The notes: generated from the sequence alone by a model not told the origin. Shown: positions 9,251 through 20,175, counted from the first letter of the stretch. The stretch is DNA of 64,000 nucleotides from Sphingomonas sp. PAMC 26621 (GCF_000251145.1 NZ_AIDW01000021.1:124001-188000); one strand, 5' to 3'. Made by a program: numbers and translations.

Positions 9251-10030
9251 ATGCCCGATTTCGCTGCGCTCGACTGGAGCACGATCGTCTGGACGATGCT
9301 GCCATTTGTCGCGGTCGGTTTTGCCGCGCAGATGATCGACGGGGCGCTCGGCATGGCGTTCGGCGTCATTACCAACACCGCACTGGTGGTGTTCCTGGGG
9401 CTGCCGCCCCGGCTTGCGTCGGCGACGGTCCATGCGGTGGAGAGCTTCACCACAGCCGCCTCCGGGATCAGCCATGTCCTCCATCGCAACGTCGACTGGA
9501 AGCTGTTCGTCCGGCTGGTGATTCCGGGCATGATCGGGGGCGTGCTCGGAGCCTATGTGCTGAGCAACGTGGACGCCAAGGTCGCAAAGCCGTTCGTGAT
9601 GGCGTATCTCGCCGCGATCGGCGTGTACCTACTGTACCGCGCCTGGCGTGGCCGGGTCGAGCCGCGCGAGCCGAAGATCGTCGAGCCACTGGGGCTGATC
9701 GGCGGGTTCCTCGATGCGGCGGGTGGCGGCGGCTGGGGGCCGGTGGTGACCTCCAACCTGCTCGTCCAGGGCGCGCAGCCGCGCAAGACGATCGGGACGG
9801 TCAACACGTCCGAGTTTTTCCTGACGACGACGATCTCGGCGACGTTTATCTTCACGATCGGCTTTTCGGCGTTCACGCTGCAGGCGGTCGGAATCCTGAT
9901 CGGCGGGGTGGCCGCGGCTCCGTTCGGCGCGGTCCTCGCAAAACGCGTTCCGGCGCGGCCGCTGATGGGAATGGTCGGCGGGTTGCTGACCGTGACGAGC
10001 GTCTATTCGGTATGGGCGGCGCTCGCCTGA
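9251..10030 (+). CDS. TauE/SafE family sulfite or sulfonate exporter
   Basis: Polytopic inner-membrane protein of 259 residues. The two halves each carry the family signature of a Gly-rich helix: QMIDGALGMAFG near the start and GFLDAAGGGGWGPVV in the middle. ATG 9251 follows GCGGAGAAC. Members export sulfite, sulfoacetate or other organosulfur anions. Divergence from cysE suggests a sulfur-related role, for example removing excess sulfite, but the substrate is not shown by the sequence. Confidence 0.85.
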   Translation: MPDFAALDWSTIVWTMLPFVAVGFAAQMIDGALGMAFGVITNTALVVFLGLPPRLASATVHAVESFTTAASGISHVLHRNVDWKLFVRLVIPGMIGGVLGAYVLSNVDAKVAKPFVMAYLAAIGVYLLYRAWRGRVEPREPKIVEPLGLIGGFLDAAGGGGWGPVVTSNLLVQGAQPRKTIGTVNTSEFFLTTTISATFIFTIGFSAFTLQAVGILIGGVAAAPFGAVLAKRVPARPLMGMVGGLLTVTSVYSVWAALA

Positions 10031-10096
10031 CGGACTGCGCTTCGCGCGCCTGTCCTCCCCACGTCCGTGATGCGCGCGGTCGCTCTGTTCACGTCC

Positions 10097-10189
10097 GTCA
10101 TTCCCGTGAAAGCGGGAATCCATTGTCTGGCCGGTTTGCTTGCGACAGTGACGCCAGCCAGTATGGATCCCCGCCTTCGCGCGGGTGAC
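10097..10189. repeat. Imperfect inverted-repeat element in a convergent intergenic region
   Basis: A 27-base arm at 10097-10123 (begins GTCATTCCCG, ends GAATCCAT) and a complementary arm at 10163-10189 (begins ATGGATCC) flank a 39-base loop. This resembles the widespread REP-like palindromes of alphaproteobacteria that sit between convergent genes. Confidence 0.6.
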
Positions 10190-10213
10190 GGAGCGGGGTA
10201 AAAGCGCGACCGC

Positions 10214-10735
10214 TTAGTTGATCGCGGCGTGGACCGTGGCGACCGCCTTCATAACCGCGCCGATCCGGACCGCGGTCTGGATCGCCTCGGCGGTGGCGCC
10301 GGCCTTCTTTAGGATCTGCTCGTGCGAATCGATGCACATGCCGCAGCCGTTGATCGCGCTGACCGCGAGGCTGAACAGCTCGAAATCGACCTTGTCGATC
10401 CCCGGCTGGCCGATCACGTTCATCCGCAGCTTGGCGGGCATGGTCTGGTACTCGGCATTCCCCGCGAGATGCGTGAAGCGATAATAGACGTTGTTCATCG
10501 CCATCACCGCCGCCGCCGCGCGCGCTGCGTTGGCCGCCTCGGGGGTCAGCTTGCCAGCGACTTCGGCTTCGGCGGCATCGACCAGCGGCTTGTAGCCCGT
10601 CGCATGCGCGCACGAGAGGAACAGGCCGAACTTCTGCTGGTCTGGCAGATGCGCCTCGTTGAGCAGCGAGCCGACATTGAGGCGGATATCCTTGGCGAAA
10701 TCCGGGAGCGTCCCGGCAAATTCCTTGAGCGACAT
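10214..10735 (-). CDS. ahpD: Alkyl hydroperoxide reductase AhpD
   Basis: 173-residue thiol reductase of the carboxymuconolactone-decarboxylase fold. The active-site C131-GM-C134 followed by IDSH matches Mycobacterium AhpD (CxxC plus His). AhpD re-reduces AhpC and gets electrons from lipoylated proteins. It lies downstream of ahpC on the same strand but a strong terminator is between them (10796-10828), so it may be read through or have its own promoter. Confidence 0.92.
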   Translation of the reverse strand: MSLKEFAGTLPDFAKDIRLNVGSLLNEAHLPDQQKFGLFLSCAHATGYKPLVDAAEAEVAGKLTPEAANAARAAAAVMAMNNVYYRFTHLAGNAEYQTMPAKLRMNVIGQPGIDKVDFELFSLAVSAINGCGMCIDSHEQILKKAGATAEAIQTAVRIGAVMKAVATVHAAIN

Positions 10736-10795
10736 GGGTTCTACTTTCTAACGCCCCTCCCGCTTGCGGAAAGGGTTGGGGGTGGGTCTGACATG

Positions 10796-10828
10796 AAAAA
10801 GGAGGGCGCGTCTGCTGACACGCCCTCC
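10796..10828 (-). terminator. Rho-independent terminator between ahpC and ahpD
   Basis: On the minus strand GGAGGGCG and CGCCCTCC form an 8-base stem with a 12-base loop, followed by TTTTT. It lies 115 bases past the ahpC stop and would reduce ahpD expression relative to ahpC. Confidence 0.75.
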
Positions 10829-10913
10829 CATCGACCGGCATGCCGGCATCGAGATGCGTCCCGCGCATCTCTAAATCATGCGGGGCATGACTTACCCCGG
10901 CATGACGGCCGAT

Positions 10914-10933
10914 CCCTCCCGCGAGCGGGAGGG
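10914..10933. terminator. GC hairpin just after ahpC
   Basis: CCCTCCCGC and GCGGGAGGG are separated by two bases, starting 11 bases after the ahpC stop. No T-tract. It may protect the ahpC transcript end or act with the terminator at 10796-10828. Confidence 0.4.
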
Positions 10934-10943
10934 GGGACTTCAC

Positions 10944-11486
10944 TTAAGCTGCGAGCTGGAGGACGTCGTCGCCCTTGTTCCAGTTGCACGGGCACAGCTC
11001 GTCGGTCTGCAGCGCGTCGAGCACGCGGAGCGTCTCGGCGGGGTTGCGACCGACGTTGAGGCCGTTGACCTGGACCGCCTGGATGACGTTGTCCGGATCG
11101 ATGATGAAGGTCGCGCGGAATGCGACATGCTCGTTCTTGTCGAGAATGCCGAGCTGCGCGGCGAGCACGCCGCCGTTATCCGCGAGCCACGGGAAATCCG
11201 CCGCCGCGAGATCGGGGTCCGACTTGCGCCAGGCGAGGTGGACGTGCGCGGTGTCGGTCGATGCGCCGATGAGCACCGCATCGCGGTCCTCGAAGTCGCC
11301 CTTCAGGCCGGCATAGCCGACGATCTCTGTCGGGCAGACGAAGGTGAAGTCCTTCGGCCAGTAGAACAGCACCTTCCACTTGCCGGGGAAGGCATCCTGG
11401 CTGAGCGTCTCGCCCGCCGGAAGCGCGCTGGTGCCCTGCTGGACAGGAACGGTGAAGTCGGGGAGCTTGTCGCCGATGGTCAACAT
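10944..11486 (-). CDS. ahpC: Peroxiredoxin AhpC
   Basis: 180-residue thiol peroxidase. The peroxidatic Cys51 is in FTFVCPTE; two more cysteines (165 and 167, LCPCNW) near the C-terminus fit the AhpD-dependent type of AhpC, in which an extra Cys helps resolution. It reduces H2O2, organic peroxides and peroxynitrite. It is divergent from oxyR across a 145-base gap, the classic arrangement for OxyR-activated ahpC, and is followed by ahpD. Confidence 0.94.
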   Translation of the reverse strand: MLTIGDKLPDFTVPVQQGTSALPAGETLSQDAFPGKWKVLFYWPKDFTFVCPTEIVGYAGLKGDFEDRDAVLIGASTDTAHVHLAWRKSDPDLAAADFPWLADNGGVLAAQLGILDKNEHVAFRATFIIDPDNVIQAVQVNGLNVGRNPAETLRVLDALQTDELCPCNWNKGDDVLQLAA

Positions 11487-11631
11487 GATGGGGCCTCCTG
11501 GTTGAATTGGGGCCTCGTCGACATCCTCAAACGTGGCGCTTGGCGCGCCATCTCGTTGGGAGCCTCATATAGGCCCTAGTCTTATCGATCCAAGTGGTTA
11601 TTTATCCCCCAGTGATCGATTGGAGCAATGA

Positions 11632-12531
11632 GTGGCAACCTACCTACCGACGTTGAAACAACTGCAATATCTGGTCGCCCTGCAGGATCACGGTCATTTC
11701 GGGCGCGCCGCCGAATCGTGTTTCGTGACCCAATCGACGCTGTCGGCGGGGCTGCGCGAGCTCGAAACGCTGATCGGCGTAACGCTGGTCGAACGTACCC
11801 GGCGAGTCGTGCGCTTCACGCCGCTGGGCGAACGGATCGCCGAGAAAGCGCGCAGGGTGTTGCGCGAGGCGGACGAGCTCGGCGACATGGCGCGCGCTGC
11901 GGGGCGCCCGTTGTCGGGCGAGATGCGGATGAGCGTCATCCCGACGATCGCGCCGTTCATGCTGCCGCGGATCCTGCCGCGCTTGCGCCGCGACTATCCC
12001 GACCTCAAGCTGTTCCTGCGCGAGGAGCCGAGCGGCCCGGCGTGCGAGGGGCTGCACCACGGTCGTGCCGATTGCGTGTTGCTGGCGCTCCCGTTCGCCT
12101 GCGGCGAGGTGGATTCGCAGGTGCTGTTCGACGATCGCCTGTTCATCGCGGGTGCGCCCGACGAGATGGGGGACGCGACCCGCGCCATGCCCGCCGCCGA
12201 GATCGACGAGACGCGGCTGCTGCTGCTCGAGGACGGGCACTGCCTCAAGGACCATGCGCTGTCGGCCTGTGCGCGCCCCGAATTGCGCGCCGAGGCGACG
12301 ATGCTAGGGACGTCGCTCCATACGATCGTGCAGATGATCGACAACGGGCTCGGCCTCACGATGCTCCCCGAAATGGCGATCAAGGCGGGGATCCTCGACC
12401 ATACCGGGCTGATCGCCCGCCCGCTCGATGCGGCGAGCCCGTCGCGGCGGATCGCGCTGGTCTGGCGGCGCGGATCGCCGCGTGAAAAGGACTTCCAGCT
12501 GCTCGCCGCTGCACTCGCCGAAGCCGCCTGA
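11632..12531 (+). CDS. oxyR: Hydrogen peroxide sensor OxyR (LysR family)
   Basis: 299-residue LysR-type regulator with a GTG start after TGGAGCA. An N-terminal winged helix-turn-helix (FGRAAESCFVTQSTLSAGLRELE) precedes the sensor domain. Two redox cysteines, C204 and C213 in GHCLKDHALSAC, have the same 9-residue spacing as C199/C208 of E. coli OxyR, so the peroxide switch looks intact. It probably activates the divergent ahpC; the AT-rich stretch around 11566-11605 is the best place for its site. Confidence 0.92.
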   Translation: MATYLPTLKQLQYLVALQDHGHFGRAAESCFVTQSTLSAGLRELETLIGVTLVERTRRVVRFTPLGERIAEKARRVLREADELGDMARAAGRPLSGEMRMSVIPTIAPFMLPRILPRLRRDYPDLKLFLREEPSGPACEGLHHGRADCVLLALPFACGEVDSQVLFDDRLFIAGAPDEMGDATRAMPAAEIDETRLLLLEDGHCLKDHALSACARPELRAEATMLGTSLHTIVQMIDNGLGLTMLPEMAIKAGILDHTGLIARPLDAASPSRRIALVWRRGSPREKDFQLLAAALAEAA

Positions 12532-12607
12532 CGAAACCATTTCGCCCCTCAACCGTATTTATCGGACGCAGCCCTTCGGGGTCGCGCCTGTTTTATTGGA
12601 GAGCCTC

Positions 12608-13270
12608 ATGACCCTCAAGACCCCCCTGTACCTGACCGCGATGGCCGGCGTACTCGCGATCGGTACCGCCGCAACCGCGCAGACCGCACCTGCCGCCGCT
12701 CCGACCGCAGCAGCACCCGCAGGCCAGGCTGCCCCGGTGGCTCCCGCCGGCCAGACCGCCCCGGTCGCACCGACCGCAACGACCAACCCGACGGTCGGTG
12801 GTGCCGCGATGGACACGAGCAAGACGATCGTCGCCAACGCCTCGGCCGCACCCAACCTGTCGACGCTGGTATCGGCAGTGAAGGCAGCAGGCCTTGCGAC
12901 GACGCTCGCAGGCCCCGGCCCGTTCACCGTGTTCGCGCCGACCAATGACGCGTTCACGCGCCTTGCACCCGGCACCGTCGACACGCTGATGAAGCCCGCC
13001 AACAAGGCGACGCTGGCCAAGGTCCTGACGTATCACGTCGTCCCCGGCACGATCACGCTGGCCGACCTGCAGCAGAAGGCAACCGCCGGTGGCGGCAAGG
13101 CCGTGCTGACGACGGTCGAAGGCGAGCCGCTGACGGTCGAGATCACCAATGGCGCGGTCCAGCTGACCGACGTCAACGGCAACAAGAGCTATGTCGAGAC
13201 CCCGGACGTCCGCCAGTCGAACGGCGTCGTCCATGTCGTCAACGGCGTCGTCCTGCCGAAGCTGAACTAA
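12608..13270 (+). CDS. Secreted fasciclin (FAS1) domain protein
   Basis: 220 residues. A Sec signal peptide (cleavage after ATAQ-like region near residue 22) is followed by an Ala/Pro/Thr-rich linker and one FAS1 domain from about residue 75. The conserved H1 box FTVFAPTNDAFTRL and the H2 region with YHVVPG are visible. FAS1 proteins mediate adhesion or matrix contacts in the periplasm or outside the cell; the partner is not known. It ends convergently on moaE, overlapping by three bases. Confidence 0.88.
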   Translation: MTLKTPLYLTAMAGVLAIGTAATAQTAPAAAPTAAAPAGQAAPVAPAGQTAPVAPTATTNPTVGGAAMDTSKTIVANASAAPNLSTLVSAVKAAGLATTLAGPGPFTVFAPTNDAFTRLAPGTVDTLMKPANKATLAKVLTYHVVPGTITLADLQQKATAGGGKAVLTTVEGEPLTVEITNGAVQLTDVNGNKSYVETPDVRQSNGVVHVVNGVVLPKLN

Positions 13271-13707
13271 GCCTTCCACCGCGCGGCGGCGGCATCGTCG
13301 CTGCCGCGCGGTTCTACCCAGCTCGTCTGGTCGCCGCGCGTTTCCTTTTTCCAGAACGGCGCTTCGGTCTTCAACCGATCGATCAGGAACGCACACGCCT
13401 CGAGCGCCGCGCCCCGATGCCGCGCGGCCGTGCCGACGAACACGACGATCTCCCCGGGATGCATGTCCCCGACCCGGTGCGTGATGCGCGCGCCGATCAG
13501 CTCCCACCGCGCGACTGACTGTTCGGCGAGCGCCTCGAGCGCGGCTTCGGTCGCGCCGGGATAATGTTCTAGCGCCAGGGTCGCCACGCCGTCGTCGCCG
13601 CGCACTAGCCCGACGAACGTTGCAATCCCCCCTGCCCCGGTCATGGAGATGGCCGCGAATTCGACGCCCGCGTCGATCACCGCAGGGCTTACCGTGACCG
13701 CGATCAT
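13267..13707 (-). CDS. moaE: Molybdopterin synthase catalytic subunit MoaE
   Basis: 146 residues. With MoaD it converts cyclic pyranopterin monophosphate to molybdopterin. Family signatures: GGIATFVGLVRGDDG, LALEHYPG, HRVGDMHPGEIVVFVG, and the catalytic Lys region FWKKE. The ATG overlaps the moaD stop (ATGA). Normal length. The operon order is pgsA-moaD-moaE. Confidence 0.93.
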   Translation of the reverse strand: MIAVTVSPAVIDAGVEFAAISMTGAGGIATFVGLVRGDDGVATLALEHYPGATEAALEALAEQSVARWELIGARITHRVGDMHPGEIVVFVGTAARHRGAALEACAFLIDRLKTEAPFWKKETRGDQTSWVEPRGSDDAAAARWKA

Positions 13708-13961
13708 CCGCCCGTCACCGGCGGAAAGATCGCGACTTCGCGGGCACTGCCGAGCGGCGCATCGAGCGGCACGAACGTCTGGTCGACCGCCGCGCGCAAC
13801 CGCCCCCGGTCGACGAACGCCGCCGCATGGACCGCACTGTCCCGCGCGAGCCAGTCGATCAGGTCGGCAACGGTGGCCACGTCGGCGGGCGGGGAAACCG
13901 TCTCGCTCGCTTTCCCGATCCGTTCGCGCACCCAGGCAAAATACAGCAGTTCGATCGTCAC
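13704..13961 (-). CDS. moaD: Molybdopterin synthase sulfur carrier subunit MoaD
   Basis: 85-residue ubiquitin-like sulfur carrier ending in the functional Gly-Gly (PPVTGG), which is thiocarboxylated before sulfur transfer. The GTG at 13961 is two bases after the pgsA stop. A much longer upstream extension of this frame only shadows pgsA. It starts MTIELLYFAWVRERIG, typical for MoaD, and overlaps moaE. Confidence 0.92.
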   Translation of the reverse strand: MTIELLYFAWVRERIGKASETVSPPADVATVADLIDWLARDSAVHAAAFVDRGRLRAAVDQTFVPLDAPLGSAREVAIFPPVTGG

Positions 13962-13963
13962 GG

Positions 13964-14530
13964 TCAGTCCATATGCTTGAGGCCGACGCGCAGGTAATCC
14001 CAGCCCGTCACCAGCGTAAGCGCCGCGGCGCCCCAAAGGGTCCACAGGCCGACCTGATCGACCCACGGCGCGGCCGGCAGCGCGCCGCCGAGGATCAGCG
14101 CGCCGAGCGACACGAGCTGCAACGTCGTCTTCCATTTCGCGAGTTTCGAGACGGGCACCGACACCTGCAATTGCGCAAGGAACTCACGCAGCCCCGATAC
14201 CGCGATCTCGCGCAGCAGGATCACGAGCGCCGCGATCTGGTGGATGCCCGGGATGATCGCGGGTTGCGCCCCGCGTGTGCCCACCAGCAGCAGGATGACC
14301 GCCGCGACCATGATCTTGTCCGCGATCGGATCGAGGAATACCCCGAGCTTCGAGACCGTCCCCTGCGTCCGCGCGAGATAGCCGTCGAAATAGTCGGTGA
14401 TCCCCATCAGGCAGTAGAGCACGAACCCGGCGGCATAGCCGTCGATCCAGTCCGGCCACCACAGGAACCACGCGAGCAGGGGTATCGCGACGATCCGCGA
14501 CAGGGTGAGGAGGTTGGGGAGCGTCAACAC
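13964..14530 (-). CDS. pgsA: CDP-diacylglycerol-glycerol-3-phosphate 3-phosphatidyltransferase
   Basis: Inner-membrane enzyme of phosphatidylglycerol synthesis, 188 residues with several hydrophobic helices. The CDP-alcohol phosphotransferase signature D-G-x2-A-R-x8-G-x3-D-x3-D is visible as DGYLARTQGTVSKLGVFLDPIADK. It begins MLTLPNLLTLSRI, a classical PgsA start. First gene of the pgsA-moaD-moaE operon. Confidence 0.93.
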   Translation of the reverse strand: MLTLPNLLTLSRIVAIPLLAWFLWWPDWIDGYAAGFVLYCLMGITDYFDGYLARTQGTVSKLGVFLDPIADKIMVAAVILLLVGTRGAQPAIIPGIHQIAALVILLREIAVSGLREFLAQLQVSVPVSKLAKWKTTLQLVSLGALILGGALPAAPWVDQVGLWTLWGAAALTLVTGWDYLRVGLKHMD

Positions 14531-14681
14531 CCTGCTGCTCTAGCGGCGCACCGCCTCCGGCGAAAGCCCGTGCGATAATTCGCCTGCCCCAAAGGGTTTA
14601 CCGAATGGCGGGTTGCCGCTTGCGGCAAGCCTGCGCTATGGACGGGGCTTATTCCGGCCATATCGAGGCAACGATCCCATC

Positions 14682-15971
14682 ATGCTCAACGCGCTCGGCT
14701 TGCTGAAGGAGCGCCGTTTTCTGCCGTTGTTCGTCACCCAGTTCCTCGGTGCGTTCAACGACAATCTGTTCAAGACGGTGATGGTGCAATTCGCGATCTA
14801 CAAGATCTTCGCGGATCCCAAACTGGAACAGAATTTTACGGCTTTGGCCACCGCCCTTGGCATTCTGCCCTTCTTCCTCTTCTCGGCGCTGGCCGGGCAG
14901 TTGGCGGATACGAACGACAAGGCCAAGATCATCCGGATCGTCAAGACCGCGGAGATCCTGATCATGGTGATCGGCGCTGGCGGATTGATGCTCGCGTGGA
15001 CCGGCTTTGCGACGTTCGGCCTGGTGCTGATGCTGTTCGCGACGCTGTGCCTGGGCGTCCATTCGGCGTTCTTCGGTCCGATCAAATATGCGATCCTGCC
15101 ACAGCATCTGCATGAGGACGAAGTGCTCGGCGGGACCGGACTGGTCGAATCGGCGACCTACCTCGCGATCCTGCTGGGGACAATCCTCGGTGGTTTCATG
15201 GCGGTGCAGCACGCGGCCATCGCGGTGCTCGCGGTCGCGATCGTCGGCTGGGCGGTGTCGCTCAAGGTTCCCCCCGCCGCGCGCGAGGGCAAGGAACTGG
15301 TCGTCAACTTCAACCCGTTCACGTCGTCCTGGCGGCTGATTTCGGGGACGATGCACATCCGGCGGCTGTTCCTCGCAATCTGTGCGATCAGCTTCTTCTG
15401 GACGATGGGGTCGATCCTCATCATCGTGTTCCTTCCGCTCGCCAAGAACGTGCTGACCGCGGACAAGCATGTCTTTACGCTGATGACCGCGCTGTTCTCG
15501 ATCGGCGTGGCGGTCGGCTCGGTGCTGATCAACTCGCTGCTCAAGGGGCATACGTCGGCCAAATATGCGCCTGCGTCGGTGCTCGCGATGGGCGGGTTTG
15601 TCGTGCTGTTCTCGTTGCTGGTGCGCGGCTGGCCGGAAGCGCCGGTCGGGACGTTGTACGACCTGGCGAGCTTCATTGCGCTCCCGCGGGCCATCCTGCT
15701 CGTGCTCGTGCTGATGGGAATCGCGGTCACCGGCGGCATGTTCGTCGTCCCGCTTTACGCCTTCCTCACCACCACCGTCTCGAAGGACGAGACCGCGCGG
15801 ACCGTGGCGGCGAACAATGTCGTCAACGCCGGCGCGATGACGGTCGGCGCGATCGGGGTGCAGGGCCTGACGCTGCTGGGCGTCTCCCCGGACAATCTGT
15901 TGCTCGTGGTCGCCGCGATGTGCCCGGTATCGGCGTGGATCGCGTGGAAGCTCCACGTCGCCTGCGACTGA
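14682..15971 (+). CDS. MFS transporter, lysophospholipid carrier (LplT-like)
   Basis: 429-residue carrier with about 12 membrane helices. The start FLPLFVTQFLGAFNDNLFKTVMV is the hallmark of the LplT/Aas group, which flips lysophospholipids across the inner membrane. ATG 14682 gives the family start; an in-frame ATG at 14613 is less likely. There is no acyltransferase domain here, so it is the stand-alone carrier form. It lies divergent from pgsA, another phospholipid gene. Confidence 0.82.
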   Translation: MLNALGLLKERRFLPLFVTQFLGAFNDNLFKTVMVQFAIYKIFADPKLEQNFTALATALGILPFFLFSALAGQLADTNDKAKIIRIVKTAEILIMVIGAGGLMLAWTGFATFGLVLMLFATLCLGVHSAFFGPIKYAILPQHLHEDEVLGGTGLVESATYLAILLGTILGGFMAVQHAAIAVLAVAIVGWAVSLKVPPAAREGKELVVNFNPFTSSWRLISGTMHIRRLFLAICAISFFWTMGSILIIVFLPLAKNVLTADKHVFTLMTALFSIGVAVGSVLINSLLKGHTSAKYAPASVLAMGGFVVLFSLLVRGWPEAPVGTLYDLASFIALPRAILLVLVLMGIAVTGGMFVVPLYAFLTTTVSKDETARTVAANNVVNAGAMTVGAIGVQGLTLLGVSPDNLLLVVAAMCPVSAWIAWKLHVACD

Positions 15972-15998
15972 CCGGGCGGGTTCCCGGTCAATCCCCGG

Positions 15999-16166
15999 TC
16001 AGAAAATGAACGTGTAGAAGCACACGAAGAACGCCGAGAAGCTGAGGACGAACAGCCGCACGTCCGAATCGTCGCGCGCGCGGACGCGTGCGCTGCGCGC
16101 GGCGGCGACGGTCTGCCGGAAGGGATGACGGGCGGTTTGCGCGCGGAGCGGGAGAGTGCGTTGCAT
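15999..16166 (-). CDS. Small single-pass membrane protein
   Basis: A 55-residue reading frame with an Arg-rich N-terminal half (about 11 Arg in the first 38 residues) and one hydrophobic C-terminal helix, LFVLSFSAFFVCFYTFIF. The sharp charge/hydrophobic division and the position alone in a 390-base gap argue for a real small protein. I recall similar short proteins in sphingomonads but cannot give a function. Confidence 0.6.
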   Translation of the reverse strand: MQRTLPLRAQTARHPFRQTVAAARSARVRARDDSDVRLFVLSFSAFFVCFYTFIF

Positions 16167-16358
16167 GGCAGCCAATTAACGCTTTGTTTACGATTTCGGC
16201 CAGAGCCAGTCGCGGTTAACGAGCGCGCCATAATGGGACTCGTATTGGCATCCCCGGACCTTCGATCCACGTGTCGCGGGAGCCACGACGCCTCGAAAGT
16301 TTCGTCGGGGCTGGCGTCGTTAACCAGACGTTGACCAAATCGGCCGTTAACCTGACGC

Positions 16359-18149
16359 ATGTTGACGCGTATCCGTCTTTCCGATCATGCGCAGGCGTTC
16401 CTGCTTGGCTTCATCTTCTTCCTGGCGGCCGCAGCGTCGGTCAGCTTCGCGCGGTTCGATGGCGGCGTGGCCTATGTCTGGGGCGCGGCCGGGCTGTTGC
16501 TCGCGCGGCTGGTAACGCTGCCGCCGCGCCGTTGGGGACTGTCCTTGCTGTGGTGCGGCGTGGCATGCGTCCTTGAGATCGTAACCGTCGGGATCGGCTG
16601 GCGAAGCGTCCCGTTCCTGACCCCGGTCCTCCTGCTGGAGCCCGTCCTCGCCGCGTTACTGCTGCGCCGCGTGCTCGGGCGCGGATTCGATATCAACACC
16701 GTGCGCGGCATGGTGTGGTTCATCGCGCTTGCCGGGATCGTCGCGCCCGCCGTCTCGGGATTGTTTGCCGGTGCGGTCGTCGCGGTGTTCGTTCGCGCGC
16801 CCTTCTGGAGCAACTTCCTGCATTGGGTGGCAGCGCACGGTCTCGGTGCGGTAATGATCACGCCGGTTGCCGCGATCCTCTTTACCCGGACGACCAGCCT
16901 GCGCAGCCTGCGCTGGTGCCGAGCCGACTGGCTCGCCAACGCCGCGTTGCTGCTCACCGTCGGAGTGACCGCGCTGATCGTCTTCTATCAGAAGACGGCC
17001 CCGATCCTGTTCCTGCCATTGCTGCCGATGGTGCTCGCCACCGTCCGCGGGGGCCGGTTCGCGGCGATTGCCAGCATGGTCATCGTCGGAGTGAGCGGCG
17101 CGGTGCTGACCGCTTACGGGCGCGGACCGATCAACCTGGTGCCGGGGTCACCGGGAGAAAAGGCGTTGCTGCTGCAAGGCTATATCGCCTGCGCGGGATT
17201 GCTGGTGCTGCCGGTCGCGTCGCTGCTGACGCAATTGCGCATCATCGCCGACCGCTGGCGCGAAAGCGAGGCGCGCTATCGCACGATCGCCGACGCGCTG
17301 GGCGACGCGATCATCGACGTCGCCGCCGACGGAACCGTCCGCTACGCCTCCTCCGCGATCGCGGACATGACCGGACTGCCGTCCGACGCGGTGGTCGGCA
17401 GCCATGCGAGCGGCTTCGTATTCGAGGATGACCTGGCGGTGGTGGCGGCTGCGAACCGACAGGCACTTCAAGCCCCCGGGAAGCCGGTCATCGTCCAGTA
17501 TCGCGGCCCCCGCGAAGAACCCGAGGGCCGCCGCTGGTTCGAGGCGTCGCTGCGCGCCGTCACCGCGCAGGGGGAGTCGCTCGGGATCGTCGGGTCGATC
17601 CGCGATATCTCGGAGCGCAAGCGTCTCGAACTGTCGCTGACGCGCGAGGCCCGGCTCGATCCGCTGACCGGCCTTGCCAACCGCCGCGCGTTCCTCGAGC
17701 AGCTCGAGCAGCGCTGCGACGCGACGCTGGCGGCGCGGTCCAGCGCGCGCGCCGGAAGCCTCGCGATCCTCGACCTCGATCATTTCAAGCGGATCAACGA
17801 CGACTATGGCCACGCGGTCGGCGACATCGTGCTGCAGGCGGTCGCCAGCGAGGCGATGCGCTTCTGCCGCAGCCGCGACCTGGTGGCGCGGATCGGGGGC
17901 GAGGAGTTCTGTGTGATCTTCGGCGGGGCGTCGATGGCGGATGCGGAGGCGGCGGCAGACCGGCTGCGCGAGGCGATCCGCGCGCTGCGAATTCCGCTCG
18001 ACAGCGGGCAGTCGATCAGCGTCACCGCCAGCATCGGTCTGGCCGAGATCGTGCCCGGCGGCACGGCGCTGTCGATCCTGAAGCGCGCCGACACTGCTTT
18101 GTATGAAGCCAAGCGCCATGGCCGCAACCGCCTCCGGATCGCGGCATGA
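16359..18149 (+). CDS. Diguanylate cyclase with MASE1, PAS and GGDEF domains
   Basis: 596 residues. Residues 1-290 form an integral-membrane MASE1 sensor with eight or more helices, about 300-420 a PAS domain (YRTIADALGDAIIDV...), then a GGDEF domain. The active loop is GGEEF (about residues 512-516), a functional variant, and an RxxD inhibitory site (RSRD) sits five residues upstream, so product inhibition by c-di-GMP is expected. It makes c-di-GMP from two GTP in response to an unknown signal. No EAL domain. Monocistronic. Confidence 0.92.
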   Translation: MLTRIRLSDHAQAFLLGFIFFLAAAASVSFARFDGGVAYVWGAAGLLLARLVTLPPRRWGLSLLWCGVACVLEIVTVGIGWRSVPFLTPVLLLEPVLAALLLRRVLGRGFDINTVRGMVWFIALAGIVAPAVSGLFAGAVVAVFVRAPFWSNFLHWVAAHGLGAVMITPVAAILFTRTTSLRSLRWCRADWLANAALLLTVGVTALIVFYQKTAPILFLPLLPMVLATVRGGRFAAIASMVIVGVSGAVLTAYGRGPINLVPGSPGEKALLLQGYIACAGLLVLPVASLLTQLRIIADRWRESEARYRTIADALGDAIIDVAADGTVRYASSAIADMTGLPSDAVVGSHASGFVFEDDLAVVAAANRQALQAPGKPVIVQYRGPREEPEGRRWFEASLRAVTAQGESLGIVGSIRDISERKRLELSLTREARLDPLTGLANRRAFLEQLEQRCDATLAARSSARAGSLAILDLDHFKRINDDYGHAVGDIVLQAVASEAMRFCRSRDLVARIGGEEFCVIFGGASMADAEAAADRLREAIRALRIPLDSGQSISVTASIGLAEIVPGGTALSILKRADTALYEAKRHGRNRLRIAA

Positions 18150-18343
18150 TCTAGCCCCGGGCGCTGATGCCGCACCGGACCGGCGGTCCCGATCGTTCCC
18201 GGCGCTCGGCTCCACAGCCACGGAAGGCGATGTCTCCCCGATTCGACACGCCTGGACCCCGCCTTCGCGGAAGGTTCGCAAAAGGCGCGCGAAAAACCGG
18301 ACTTTGCGTTGGCGGCGCGGAAAAGACGACCTAAGCTCGCCCC

Positions 18344-20038
<1,695 letters not shown>

Positions 20039-20104
20039 TGTGGTGGGGCAGGAACGTCCTGCCCCCGGTAGCATTGGAGGGGTAGCGCTTGGGCACTCCC
20101 CCTC

Positions 20105-20175
20105 CCGTTCGTTTCGAGCGTAGTCGAGAAACCCGGCACCACCTCAGGTTTCTCGACTACGCTCGAAACGAACGG
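20105..20175. repeat. Perfect 29-base inverted repeat (element copy 1)
   Basis: Arms at 20105-20133 and 20147-20175 are perfectly complementary across 29 bases, with a 13-base loop. They carry the core CGTTTCGAGC. A second, slightly decayed copy lies at 21256-21325, so the two bracket the alpha/beta hydrolase gene. This is the common sphingomonad palindromic repeat type. Confidence 0.9.

Noticed and set aside
14649..15956. Long minus-strand frame opposite the MFS carrier
   Set aside because: Its composition is charged and Arg/Asp-rich, a typical antisense shadow in GC-rich DNA, and the plus strand carries a clear transporter.
16581..16605. GTAACC followed by CGAA inside the diguanylate cyclase gene
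   Set aside because: Spacing is 15 instead of 16 and it lies in a coding region with no gene start after it.
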